From Isoetes taiwanensis (taxonomy: Eukaryota > Streptophyta > Lycopodiopsida > Isoetales > Isoetaceae), in contig JAJEKV010000062.1 of the NCBI GenBank assembly GCA_021234155.1, positions 4,343,025 through 4,407,024 on the forward strand: a stretch of DNA of 64,000 nt. Reading direction: 5' to 3'. The position numbers and the translations under genes are program-made. The notes under the pieces are model-generated. The model saw only the letters and a program-made list of their open reading frames with translations, did not search any database and was not told the DNA's origin. Shown one piece after another: positions 33,947-45,580 of this stretch; positions within the stretch are counted from its first letter, which is position 1; each line of letters begins with the position of its first letter.

Positions 33947-34441
33947 ATGCAATCATCTCTTTCTATAGAACACTGCTCATGCAAACATCTGATCGCATGG
34001 TACACTGCTGCTTATGTCCACCCATTCAATTTGAGGTTTTTTCTGCAAGTTGATATCCTCTCTTCCACAGTAACCTCCATAATGCCTCATCTAATCTATT
34101 TTATACAAGAACTTGAAAATATGATGTGCACAGAAAGCAGCTGTGCGGAATTTCTGGCATGGCTAGAATGCAAGGTAGTGGAGGAAATTCTATTAATGGA
34201 AGGGATTCCATTAACAAGGGTTCATATACAACACAAAAGGATCGAGAGGGTTCATGCCAACAGAAGAGGATATGGCATAGCTGCGTATGAATACTTTGCT
34301 CGAGTTCGAAAAACTATAGAATCTGCCTTGTTGTTAAAGAGTGGACCATTTAATGAAGCTTCTAGATGGAAAACAGAGCAACACATACCTGCAAGTAGAA
34401 GGAAAGACCAATATCTTTGCCGTTTAGGTCACTGTGCGTAG
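33947..34441 (+). CDS. Unrecognised ORF, 164 codons
   Basis: Open frame with a Cys/His-containing N-terminus and a basic C-terminal half (HIQHKRIERVHANRRGYG). I do not recognise the family. It may be part of a spliced gene (a TTTTTTCTGCAAG acceptor-like site lies at about 34036) or a fortuitous frame. Confidence 0.2.
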   Translation: MQSSLSIEHCSCKHLIAWYTAAYVHPFNLRFFLQVDILSSTVTSIMPHLIYFIQELENMMCTESSCAEFLAWLECKVVEEILLMEGIPLTRVHIQHKRIERVHANRRGYGIAAYEYFARVRKTIESALLLKSGPFNEASRWKTEQHIPASRRKDQYLCRLGHCA

Positions 34442-35326
34442 AGGCTTACCTTCACCTAATTATGAAGAAACTAGAACATGGAACGGATTGGGTCACAGAA
34501 AAGTTTTCTGATAACTACTTACCCGACAGTTCTTTCCATCTGTCGCCTTTGTCACTTCCATACTTGCAGACCCAACTCTTCTAAGGTACAGTGCTCCAAC
34601 AAAACCCTAATGGAAACCGTTGGCCATACCCATGGGCTCTGCTCGCGTGCTGGCTTTTATGTAAGCACAAAGGAGGCAAGGCAAGTTTTCTGGCTGCAAT
34701 GAACTGTGCAGGAAAAATCAAGATTGATTCGTCTTTTGCATCAAAAGGAATTAGAGTGTCCCCATTCAAGTCTCTGCATTCAAACAACAAAATAAAACCC
34801 TAAAATGTGATGGCTCAAACTTTGCATGCCAAAAAAACAAGGTGCTGCGCAGAGGGGTTGCCTCTGGTGCACGAAAGTGTTTTTTCATGGTTTCTTTTTC
34901 GTCATTTATTTTCATGTTTTTTGTTTGATTGTTCCTTAAGATCAAGCTTGAATGCTAATTTATTCTTTTCATCCGATTTGTCTCCTTCAACCGTTTACCT
35001 ATTGTTAGGGAGAAAGGAATAAGGATATACGAATTGGGATTTGGACATTCTTCTTGTTTTTTATTTTGTTCGCAATCTACATGGTGAAGGAACTTTGCAT
35101 GATATTATTGAGACAAAGGTCAGATTCTCTTGCTCAAGGACTTATGAAATCAAAGATCTGTGTACTTGCTCCAAGTGGACACTTCACTGCACATAATTTC
35201 TGTAGAAGTCATTATCCATCAGAGCACTCATGTAGCTTGTGGTTCTTGCATTTTTTCATTTTTATCAGACGTCATTATTCATAAGTGTTTGTGGGCACTT
35301 ATTTTTCCACCTACACCTTCCTTTTT
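34442..35326. other. No gene recognised
   Basis: Contains AAGGTGCTGCGCAGAGGGGTTGCC at 34841-34864, matched in inverted orientation at about 39437-39463; probably part of a dispersed repeat. Confidence 0.35.
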
Positions 35327-35425
35327 TTGGGTTGCCCCTAGGGGGCAAACCCTTGTTTATGTGGGTTTTTGGCATATCCTAGGTATATGCTGGAATATAC
35401 CTAGGATATGCTATGACTGCTCCAA
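35327..35425 (+). repeat. Dispersed repeat, copy 1 (GGGTTGCCCCTAGGGGGCAA)
   Basis: About 95 bp beginning GGGTTGCCCCTAGGGGGCAA and including GTATATGCTGG and CCTAGGATAT. A second copy with the same order lies at 38628-38720. Confidence 0.75.
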
Positions 35426-35761
35426 ACCTACTCTTACCTGTAAACTCTCGGTCGCCATTGTTGTTGTGCGGCTGGTGTGGGAACTGGTTAACCGGCACCG
35501 CCAAGCATTACAGCGAGGCCATAAGCTGGTGTGGGACTGGTGTTGGAGGAAGGGGGGAATTGGAAGAATATATCTCCGGACTTGGCTTAACGGCTGGTGC
35601 ATGACTGCACCCATCAGAAAGACTTGGATTCAGGTAAGCTCCTTCACTCTTTGATGATTCAAAACTGTCGTGATTCTGCTCCCTTCTTAGCCAACCACCA
35701 TTTGCCTCAAGCCTGCATTACCGCTAGTTTTGATTTTGTACCCTAATGTTCTGCATTCTCC

Positions 35762-36437
35762 CTAAGCAGAGGCAAGCAGATACATCCTCTCAGATTGGGC
35801 AGAAATAACTCTGGCAGTAGATGGGCTCCTCGAAATCACGATTTGGAAGCTGTCTTTCCAAACCGGATCAACCATGTCGTCCATGAATAATTGCCACACC
35901 AATCCTCCCGCAGCTGCTCCACCATTTTTGGCAGATTCATAGATTATCGAATATGCAGTTTCCAAAAGCCGGTCCCTCTCTTGCACGGTGTATTCTGGCT
36001 TTCTGTCGGATTTGTTAAATTCTGTGAAAAGTACCGGTTTCTGAAGCTTATTGGTCGCATCTTCTATGTGTTCTTTCATCCAGCTTGTTAAAAATGCGAG
36101 TTGTGCATCAGAACCTACTCCTGGCATCCTGAATGCAAGCAGTTTGCAGCGAATCAATGCGGTCCTTTTAGGGCTCTTGCATAAATGGTATTTTGGAGTT
36201 TTTAAATGTTTCAGATGTTTTTTACGCTTATCACAGATCTGGATATGCGTGGACGGTTGCGAAATCAACTTCAGGTATTTGATTATTTCTGATAAAGTCT
36301 GTTCCAAGCTGCTCTGTCCAGCTAAATGGAGTCTGCTTCCCACGATTTGACTGCCCATAAAACCCTTCAAGGCCAATTTCTAGCATGTGATTCCTGTCAA
36401 TGGACTTGATAAATGATGCCATTTCTTGGATCCATGC
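35762..36437 (-). pseudogene. Mannan endo-1,4-beta-mannosidase (GH5), 3' exons
   Basis: Hydrolyses beta-1,4-mannans in the cell wall. Exon A (36437-36235) follows an AG acceptor and encodes [20 protein letters not shown] ... [10 protein letters not shown]; its donor is CT|GTGATAAG. Exon B (36128-35762) starts after TTGCATTCAG and encodes GSDAQLAFLTSWMKEHIE, then KPVLFTEFNKS (the Glu fits the GH5 nucleophile), then GGAAAGGLVWQLF, ending at TAG 35762. The phases join correctly. No N-terminal exons (signal peptide, acid/base NEP motif) are evident in the next kilobase upstream, so it is probably 5' truncated, or its upstream introns are very long. Confidence 0.75.
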
Positions 36438-36440
36438 CTG

Positions 36441-37566
36441 CCAATGTTGATACTATATTATTTTTATTCACAAAATATGCAAGAGAGTAGAGGTCTCTTA
36501 TTTTCACCTTTTTTCTAAAAAGTAAAATGGCTGAGTCCATCCATTATTGCATATGTTCAAAGAATGATCAGCATCTTGAGATTGGTATTGGCAGCGGGAG
36601 TGGCAGGTTGGAAATGCAAAGAAGATGATCAGGAGAATGTTGAAGCGAATGGGAAGATTTAATGCCTGCTTTTGGTAGGTGTCGATGTATGTCAGTTATA
36701 AAGTCTCAAGGGGCTGAGAGCATATAGTGAAGCAATATCATGTGGGCATGGTTCTTTCAACAAGCTGAAGCTTAAATGATGCAATTAAGATTACTGGCCG
36801 ATCCACCAGTTTCCACAGATTAGCAATCATTTTTATAGAGTAGAATTGATGTTTTTTCTTCTTTCTGGTGATGCATGCAGCCATTATAAAGAGTTAAGAT
36901 AAATGAGATAACATTTGCTGGTGCTAAACTGATGATGACACCATTTGATTCCGGCATATTTTGGAAAGCATATCGAGAGAATGAAGTAAACAAAGCAATA
37001 AAAGGAGTCCATCTCTTAAATGTCTAGATTGTCCATGGGATGATGCCATGCGGTCAATATTATCCCTTGTTTGAACAGCTCAAGGATAGAATCTTAAACT
37101 TTAAAACATATATTGGTATTGAGACCAAATAATAATCGGAACAAGAGGAATAGAATTGACATCGGTGTGTCTAAATAGGATACCAATAGAGAACCAGATT
37201 TCTGGCTGTAAACTTGTGCTCGTTTAGCGGGACTTGTTTGTGGGAAGGTTATTGGAGATTAGCAACTTGATATAATATCGTCATATGACATGGTTAGCGG
37301 TGTTTTTGCTTTACCGATCCATATTAAGAGAAGCTAAATTATTGTGGGGGTTGTTGAGAATATGTGAAATCTGGACCTTATTCTTGCGTGTAACTGAGCA
37401 GTGTGTGTATAAACGGGTGTTATTATTTACATTAGTTCTATGTGCGAAGGGCAAACAAATGAAAATGAAAATGCGAATGTTTTGAGACTTCACTGCTATG
37501 CTAATATGTGCTTTGTATTGCAGTGTACATGGGTCAAAGCTCTTCAAATATTGTCTTCCATTACAG
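36441..37566. other. Non-coding, no gene recognised
   Basis: AT-rich. Upstream mannanase exons were looked for on the minus strand and not found. Confidence 0.4.
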
Positions 37567-37793
37567 CAACAGCAGCTAACTGCTCAACAACCTAATTACG
37601 GGAATATTTTAACTTCAAATCAAAGCAGTCTTCTCGGGACTAACCCTAATAACCTTCTTGGTTCAAATCAAAGTAGCCTTCTAAATACAAACAGCTTGAT
37701 GGGGAATCAAAGTAATTTGATGAATGCAAACCCCGGTAACCTTGCAAATATGGGATTTGGCCAACCAAGGCAACAAGGCCCAACGTTAGATTA
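37567..37793 (+). CDS. Gln/Asn-rich C-terminal exon of an unknown protein
   Basis: Follows a good acceptor (TTCCATTACAG). Encodes a low-complexity tail with repeats of the type SNQSSLLGTNPNNLL and ends GFGQPRQQGPTLD at a TAA. This looks like the last exon of a spliced gene, such as a Q/N-rich adaptor or RNA-binding protein. Upstream exons were not identified, so no function is given. Confidence 0.35.
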
Positions 37794-38627
37794 AAATAAC
37801 CACGTTAATTATTTTTTATTGGTATACTATTGAACATAAAAGCCGACTTGCTGCCATTGACGAATCTTATTATTTTCTTAATTATATTTCTTAACATTCA
37901 TGCAATAATTAATTGTTCTACAAGATGTGAAAGGCAAAATGTTTCGTGCTATTTCTTCAATGTGGCCTATGGTTAACACAAAATGTATACACTGTCGAAT
38001 CATTGCAAGCATGCTTAAAGTCTATTCAAGCGAATTATACTCGTGGCTTAAACTAGATAAATCTCAATAGTTTGATTAGATGTCTAGTTATTTTAAAGCT
38101 ACAAATCAATTTAGCATATGCTTTGAAGGGGTTCTTAGTTTGTTGGAGCGTTCCTACCAACCATTCAAAGTGCCAGTATAGGAGTCCTTTCAAAAGTGTA
38201 TTCATGATATTTCAATATGGTAGAAGGTTACTGAGATGAATCTTATAGGGCTTTGTCGTATATGCTTATTCATATTCCTTGTATTTTTCTAATATTTTGA
38301 GGACAAACAAGTTGGGCATTTCAAGCTAATTTTGGTTTACGACAATTTAGTGGGCAGAGTAGCCAAATGGATGGTGTATAGGGCAATTTTATTCTTAGAA
38401 AAGTTTTTGAAAAATCGTGTAATTGAAGTTCTTTTTCTTTTTTCTTTTTGGGTTGCCCAGCCCTAAGGGCGGAGCATGACGTTCTAGAATATGAAACGAA
38501 ATCTTCTAGAATATGAAAACGAAATCTTCTATTTGGATGGTATATGCTAGCCTGATTTAAATTTGAAAGTTGAAATTGTTGCAGAGTTAAGATTGAAAAG
38601 GTAGGGGTTCCCTGTTTTCTTCTTTTT
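37794..38627. other. Non-coding, no gene recognised
   Basis: AT-rich; GGGTTGCCCAGCCCTAAGGG at 38450-38469 resembles the start of the dispersed repeat described next. Confidence 0.4.
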
Positions 38628-38720
38628 GGGTTGCCCCTAGGGGGGCAAACCCTCGTTTATGTGGGTTTGTGGGTATATCCAGGTATATGCCAGCATATGC
38701 CTAGGATATCTTTGATGGCT
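38628..38720 (+). repeat. Dispersed repeat, copy 2
   Basis: Matches 35327-35425 (GGGTTGCCCCTAGGGGGGCA, then GTATATGCCAG, then CCTAGGATAT). An inverted GGGGCAACCC lies at 39442, so this may be one end of a larger element. Confidence 0.7.
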
Positions 38721-39977
38721 TCCAAAGCGGGCCGCCAAGAACCGATGGTGATCGGTCAGCCATTCTTTATTCGAAGGAAAGAAGATGGCAGGGGTCTTCC
38801 TACGCCAATCGCAGGAGCAAATCATGTAAGCTTCAATCAAAAACACAAATGCTGTTTTATTCCAACTTAAAACGAGCTTTTCGTCTCCATTTCTTTCGCC
38901 GTAGTTGGCTATGGAAGCTTTGCCACCAAAGAGTCGATGGGCTCGCAACTTTTTGTTAATTCTTCTTGGGCAGGTGGTCTCTCTCTTAGTAAGAGCCACT
39001 GGATTCACCTCTAGCTTTTGGCCCGCCAAGGTGACTTCTTATATTTTTATTTTCCTCCCATTCATGGCTTTCCCTCTCGAATCCCTGAATTTGTGATCTG
39101 GGTTATGGATATGTGTAATGCAGGAATAAATGCACCTACGGCTCAACAATCCGTCTAAAATCCTTAGAATAAATACATTCAACTTGTATAGGCCCTGCAC
39201 AGTACAAAGACTTGTCTATATATATAATAGGACAAGAAAATTAGGGCGGCTAGCCGGCGCATGGGGGATTGTGTGCCAATATAGGATGTTTCAATGGTTG
39301 TTGGTATCATTGTAGATGTGGCTGCATATTAGTATATGCCCTAGAATAGTAAGAAGTTGCACAAGATTGAGGATGGAGGAATGGAGCAATAAAACATCGA
39401 CAAGATAAAAAATGTACGCTCTTCACCTCTTAAATTCTGGGGCAACCCTCCGTGCGTAGCACCTTGTTTACTTTGAATTCATTATCTACAAGGATGCAAA
39501 AGTAAATTGATGGGCACTTCTTTTTGTATTTTTTCCTTTTGTTTTGCTTTAATACATCATTGGTTCTACAACTATATCAAGAATTCGGATCCTTTTGAGC
39601 TACCAGAGCCTTTTGGGCTTACTTTGTTTTTCATAATCTATGCCCTCTCACGACAAGCTCTACAGCTATATCAAGAATCCAGACCTTTGAGCTTACCTTG
39701 TCTGGAATAATATGCACCTTCTCACAACCACATGGCCATAACGCCTCGAGGGAGGACATTATGTAGCCCTTAAATTTAATGGTATAGATTTGTTATAACG
39801 TTGGAAAGAAACCTTCAATTCTCTTTCTTAGGTAAAAGTAGTTTTAATATCTCGTTTGCTAAAAAAATGCCTGAATCGTTTTCAATTAAGAACATGCTTT
39901 TGACATCTATTTATTGGGAGATGCATAGGACCATTTACATGTTTAGAATGAAATTAGTATGTAACACACATCTATAG
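38721..39977. other. No gene recognised
   Basis: Several open frames without recognisable similarity. AACTATATCAAGAATYC occurs twice (about 39570 and 39664). Confidence 0.4.
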
Positions 39978-40680
39978 CTAGCAATCATTGAATTCAATAA
40001 CATCCCGTTTTGGCAATATGATAAAAATTCTATGTGCCTCTTTCAAACTACCATATTTAGAATACATATCTACAAGGCTATTTCCCACGACCATATTACA
40101 TTGAAGATTAGCTTTCAGAATTTGACAATTAAAGTATCTACCTTGAGTTAAGGCACTTATGCTACCATAGGCTTTTAAGATGCTAGCGAATGTGAACTTA
40201 TATGGCTCTATGCCGTCTTGCTGCATGACTTCAAAATACTCTAGAGCAAGGTGGCTCTCTTCATGATCAACACGTTTGGAATCATGGCACCCCAAGAGAA
40301 TACATTTTGGTTTGGCAAGCTATCCAAAGTTCAATGTGCTTCAACCAATCGACCACACTTGCCATACATGTCAACAAGACAATTTTCCACCACAACATTT
40401 GATTGAAGCCTATAGGCAAGAATCTGCTCATGAATTTTTCTGGCGTGTTGGCAGGTTCTATGGCAACTGTTAGGATGCTTAAGAAAGTAAATCTGTTTGG
40501 CATCTTACCAGCACTATGCATTGCATTATATCTGTCCTTCAACAAAATTTGCATAGATATCAATAATTCCATATAGACTTGGGTTTGAGACTCTCGCAAG
40601 TGCATGATTTGCTTCTGCCATTCTTCCACAGAAGGAAAATAGCGAAATAATATCGAGATCTAGATCCGTCTGCATAGTTC
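39978..40680 (-). pseudogene. Pentatricopeptide repeat (PPR) protein, broken
   Basis: Organelle RNA-binding PPR family. Minus-strand pieces in order: FSFCGRMAEANHALARVSNP (about 40640); MPNRFTFLSIL (about 40505); VVVENCLVDMYGKCGRLVEA (about 40390) followed by a stop; then DGIEPYKFTFASILKAYGS (about 40200) and VVGNSLVDMYSKYGSLKEAH (about 40090). Two frame changes (near 40437 and 40265) and an in-frame TGA show it is a pseudogene. Four or more 35-residue repeats remain. Confidence 0.8.
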
Positions 40681-41015
40681 ACAGTCCTTTTGTTTGGTGC
40701 ATTCATAAACTATGTGATAGATAATGTCTCTAACATCTTCATGGTGAACATTAAGGCAATCAAATACCAACTCATCGTTGCTTACATTTTGGAAAACCAT
40801 GCTGACGGTGTTTATGAGAAACCCTAGCCCATCCTGGAGGTCAATAACATCCATCTTTTCTCACTTGCACTGAAGAGTTGTTTCTGTACATAAAGTAGCC
40901 AGATCTGTTCTCCGAGTCCACCTATGTGCTAAGTTCTTTCTTAACATTATCTAGGCCTCCAATGTCTTCCCCGCTAACATTGGGAACATCCACAACCCGC
41001 ACATTTATCATAAAA
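40681..41015. other. No gene recognised
   Basis: A 64-codon minus frame (40660-40854) is open but not recognisable. Separates the PPR and desaturase pseudogenes. Confidence 0.35.
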
Positions 41016-42555
41016 TTACAGTAGTAGACTAAACACAAGAACATAGCTTACCATAAAACTTACAGTTTCAAGTTCTTCAATGTACTGTTTTGAATGTAAT
41101 ATCCTGGAAGAATGCTGGAAGTGTGCACTATCTATTTCCACTTTAGATTGTGATTTTATAGATTCCAACATCAAATTGGAAGCCAAATTTTTCATTTTAA
41201 CAAAGAATAAGCATATCATATACCATGTTGGATGAAGCTGCCAGCACTCTAAACCATGTCTTGCAGAGTACTCAATTGCATGATGGTTGTTGTGCCATCC
41301 TTCCCCAAAAGCAAGCAAAGCCACCCACATGCATCACATGGTTAAATCTTATGGTTTTCTTAGATAAGAAAATTTAAATGTCTCCTATTCCAAATGATGT
41401 GCCAATTAACCCCCTTTTTTTTATTGTGCCATCCATGAGTCTCTTGTGACATTATAATCTATAAACCTACTAGTTATTTCTAGATAAATCGCTCCCCATA
41501 CATGTGCAGCAGAATTTACTGCCCAAGTTATGTGGTAGACCCACACAGCCCGCACTGCCTATAAAAAGATGTGTTAGTGCAAAAACTTCAACCTGTTTAA
41601 TGGATTGAACAAAACAACACACCATTTCTCAAATAGTATATGGAAATACCCAACCCAACAAAATAGGATCACGAAAGATATGTTCTCTGAATAAACTTAT
41701 AGAATGGATCTGTCGCCATGTCACTTATATTATTTCTAGCCCCAACCTGTCATAACCATGACAACAATCAGAAAGAAGCGAAGCACATGGAAAGAGAAGT
41801 CCAGAGACTTGAAATATTTAAAGTAAGAAAGAAATATTAGTGAAACACATCACAATTACCCAATCGCTCGTAGCCTTGTCATCAAGTAGCCAGCCCATAT
41901 GGCTGTGCCAAAAGCCTTCTAGTGGAGTATATGCATCCAAAGCTGTGTCATAGTATTGGTGGTGATACTGATAGCACTTACCCATTCTATTGGGTCTCCC
42001 TGACATAATAGATGATTTAGACATGTGCAATTTGAAGATGAAAACCAAACATAAAGACCTTGGATAGAAAAACCGGCAATAGCCGTAACATCGATAAGGG
42101 AAGTATACAATTTACTTGAATGACAATCACAGGCTCCTTCTCACAGTGTTAGTTAGAAAAAAAACAAAGATAGAAGATCAGGAACCTGGAATAGTGAACC
42201 TGGAATAGTATCATTTGTACCTAATATAGAATGCCAGAAAAGAACTTCACTACTGTCATCACAGGGCTGAGCCCCGCAATAGGCAAATGTGTACTCCAAC
42301 CATTTCGAAAATTTGAAGCTTTTGTGTGAAAAGTTTCTATGATATGGAAGCGTAATGCCCAACAATCCTGTAATCGCATACAAAAGCAGAAAGTAACTAA
42401 ATGGCACCCCAAGAGAAGGTAAATGGCACTAGAAGGCAAAGCAAATGCATGCCCCCCAGGAAGGAAACATATCCAATGTCCTTAGAACTCCATTCCCTAG
42501 TCATAAAATAAGGTCTTTCCTTCTCGCTACCAAATTGGAAAACAATATACTATGC
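41016..42555 (-). pseudogene. Acyl-lipid/acyl-CoA delta-9-type desaturase (ADS family), multiply damaged
   Basis: Membrane di-iron fatty-acid desaturase. Minus-strand exon pieces: RPYFMTREWSSKD (about 42530); HLLCLLVPFTFSWGAI followed by TAG (about 42405); ITGLLGITLPYHRNFSHKSF (His box 1, about 42350); GDPIEWVS (about 42000), then after a 1-base loss YQYHHQYYDTALDAYTPLEG (His box 2); VRAVWVYHITWAVNSAAHVW (about 41540), then a deletion running straight to DLSRNN; and FGEGWHNNHHAIEYSARHGL (His box 3, about 41310). The His boxes survive, but the stop, frameshifts and deletion indicate a pseudogene. The 42606-42818 frame might be a remnant of exon 1. Confidence 0.8.
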
Positions 42556-44486
42556 TCCTTGAATCTATCCTTTCAATTCTGCATCCGCTGCTGCATCCTC
42601 CAATCTTAATGAGGGAAATTGACTGCAAAGTCTACATTTCTTTTGGATTCAGGAGATGCCTCGTTGTATATATTGTTGTCAAATATATTTGCTGAAAATT
42701 CATGAAGGAAACATACCAAATAAGTTTTTCCTTGATAGATCTCAATTCCACCTTTCATGAGTTTGCAAGCGTTTTTTTCTAAAGGCTTCACACGAGGTCC
42801 ACAAGTAGCTGCAGACAACGTCCATAGGCAGTGGGGTTGCTGGAGATTATTTGATTATAAAGTGTCCTTGTCTCTTGCATGGTTGATATGACACAAAGGT
42901 GCAACATCGATTCCATGCAAACGCTATGGGGCTTTCAAGTAAGCAGTGGCCCCAAGGAGTTCAGTATTCTCTGCAGTACGAAACATGTGCATGCAATAAA
43001 GGGACTTTTTTTTTTTTTACCATTTCGTATTTGTATACTTACCATTAGGGGGTTTTTTCGCCATTATCTGGGGCAAAATATATACTCTAGGGGTTAAATT
43101 AGCTTCCAAAGATCAGTATACTAGGGATGTTTTTGGGCACCCTTCGAACGCAGATCCATACCCTTTTATTACTAAATGCATCCCTCGGGAGACTGGCCCA
43201 TGACCCAGATCAAAGAATCGAGCAAAAGCAAGAGACCACTTGTATATCTGTAACTGTTCCAGTGCAAATTCAGTCAACCAAATCTTTTGTATATAAGTTG
43301 AATTTTTGTTTAGTCCATTGGTAATTGCCAATCTCTGATCATGGCACAAGCCTATCTACTGGTGTAGAAGCTTCACAAGTTCCTGGCTACGGTGAACCAA
43401 TAGTAGAGATTCAAACTCTTTTTATTCTAGAAAGCAGCAATGCCATCCTGAAGTCCCAGGCAAAGTGCTAGCCAAGTCAGAACAGTTCCTGGTTCTGTTA
43501 AGAATCCTTCAATTCCTTACCTCTGATTTCAAATCAAATGCAATTCAGTGTTAGAAGATATGTTTAGAAGAGAGCAGATCATTTAGGCTTCAATTGCTTC
43601 TGCTGGATAAGAGTTTCATAGGAAGAGTGTTGCAGCAGCTTGCTTTTTTTCAATTTAATCAAATCACACTTTATCATGATTCATCGTAAATAGTTAGTGG
43701 CATATCTTGACCTATTCATAATATAGATTGCATATATACTTGTCCATGTATTGCGGAAGAGATTGGGATGGTCCAATTGTGTACAAGAGATTGGAAATGC
43801 ATATCTAAAATCACAAAAAGATCAACTTAACTTTGATTTTTGAAAACTTGGAGCTCTGATTTTACAATCATGGCATTTATAAATCAATGTTGCAGAAACT
43901 CTAGGCAAAGAAGTTTTTACTACTAGCATCAGCATGCCAGAAGAAAATATTTGTTTGAATAAAAACTATTTGCCCACCTTGCCTAGTATGTCGAAATTTA
44001 TTGCAAAACATGAATGAACAACATGAAGGAAAAAAAAAACAAGAACATTTACTTATAGAAAGCCGGGGACATTGGAGCTCTACTGCATGCAGCTTCTTGC
44101 ACCACCTTCGGTTCCTAATGGTATGAGATTTATATGGACGCTAAAAAATCTATTCTATTCTATTCTATTCTATTCTTATGCAGTTTCTAAAGGGATTAAC
44201 CATAGAAGAAGAATACATGGTGGAGAAATAGTGATTCATTCAGCCCGTGAACCCTGCGAGACGGGATTTGTCTGGCCGACACAATCGGGAAAGCTTAGCG
44301 AAGATGCTCGAAAGCAGAGACCCTAAAAGTCGTATTTAATTAAAGTGGGTCTCATTCCATTCCCACTTTTTTTTGGAACCCTGTTATTTTACACAAAAAG
44401 GACCTGCGAAAATTACTCGGACTCGAAAACTGTCCAGAATTTGAATATTTGTCTGTTAGTGTGGGTCCAATCTTTCTCCCTGTTTT
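42556..44486. other. No gene recognised; (TCTAT)n microsatellite
   Basis: Contains a short TTCTA pentanucleotide run at about 44150-44176 and an unrecognised 84-codon frame (44072-44326). Nothing else can be supported. Confidence 0.45.
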
Positions 44487-44583
44487 CTCGGATCGCGAGT
44501 CGAGAACAAGAAGAATACAACTCAAACAAAGGAATTTCATTACAGATTGAAACCAAAGTTGTAGTTGAAAAAGATTTTTTATT

Positions 44584-44589
44584 AATAAA
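44584..44589 (-). promoter_or_regulatory. Possible polyadenylation signal
   Basis: Minus strand AATAAA in the context ATTTATTAATAAAAAATC, about 165 bp downstream of the last putative exon of the multi-domain gene. Confidence 0.3.
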
Positions 44590-44753
44590 TTGAATAGCTA
44601 CAATGTATTTTACATCAGACGCAGAGACCATGGCAGTCTTGTTGTCACTACAGTTACATCATCGTGGTAGGTGGTCCACCTTAGGGGTGAACGTGCGGGG
44701 CTTCTTCTTGTCGTCTGTAAGCCTTGGGGGCAACCTGAAGAATGTGGAATGCC

Positions 44754-44946
44754 TCACGAGGAGGTGCCTCGGGAACCACCCGGTGACCTGTCCACCCGAT
44801 TTCTCCACTCCTCATCAATGGCCGGGTCGAATATGCTCCTTCCCCAACCTCCGTGAATGTCATGCAATGCTTGCAAGATGCTTTGAGCTTTCTGGACTTG
44901 CGAAATGTTCTTCCTCTCTTCTTCATCCCTTGAGGTCACATAGCGT
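44754..44946 (-). CDS. Putative C-terminal exon of the multi-domain gene
   Basis: Starts after the acceptor GTGATTGCAG and reads RYVTSRDEEERKNISQVQKA, then WGRSIFDPAIDEEWRNRVDR, ending at TGA 44754. An overlapping frame continues past this stop (PPREAFHILQVAPKAYRR to 44681), so a frameshift could extend it. It may instead belong to a separate transcript. The intron between it and the phosphatase exon holds two palindromes and a 126-bp tandem repeat. Confidence 0.4.
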
Positions 44947-44995
44947 CTGCAATCACAAGCAAGCTTATCCCAAAGCCCGGGTAAGAGTGTAGCCT

Positions 44996-45110
44996 GAGCG
45001 GGATCTGTGCCAGAGCGGGATCTGTGCCGCCTAGAGTGGGATCTGTACCGCCTGGAGCGGTGAGAGTGTAGCATGAGCGGGATCTGTGCCTGAGCGAGAT
45101 CCGTGCCTGA
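44996..45110. repeat. Tandem repeat of GAGCGGGATCTGTGCC units
   Basis: About six imperfect units of 16-25 bp in a putative intron. Confidence 0.8.
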
Positions 45111-45234
45111 ACCACCTGGATCAAGGAGAGTCCATGATTAACAATTACGGTGCCATTAGTCAAAACGAAGAAAAGAATGAAGAATTCAAAATAGAATGGA
45201 GAACATTCATTCCATATAGCTACATCCAATCACA

Positions 45235-45486
45235 CAAGGAAGCATACAAATGGTCTCATGAACGGGACAAGCAGTGCCTTTCTTGACCCGCGAGTCGAGA
45301 AAGGCCCTGGAAAGTCAATGTACAACCATTTTCATTATAGAATATGGCTGCATCCATATACAAGGAAGCATACAAATGGTCTCATGAACGGGACACGCAG
45401 TGCCTTTTTCGACTCGAGAGTCGAGAAAGGCCCTGGAAAGTCAATGTTCAACCATTTTCATTACAGAATATGGCTGCATCCAGTCA
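45235..45486. repeat. 126-bp tandem duplication containing the palindrome
   Basis: Two copies (45235-45360 and 45361-about 45486) starting CAAGGAAGCATACAAATGG. Each contains one copy of the 18-bp palindrome, so the palindrome has been multiplied by local duplication here. Confidence 0.9.
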
Positions 45487-45580
45487 CGCTCAATGTACAA
45501 GTATATTCATTACAAAATATAGTACATTTGTTCACGTATCTTTACAAAATTCACACAACTTTGCTATCTGAAAGCTTAGG

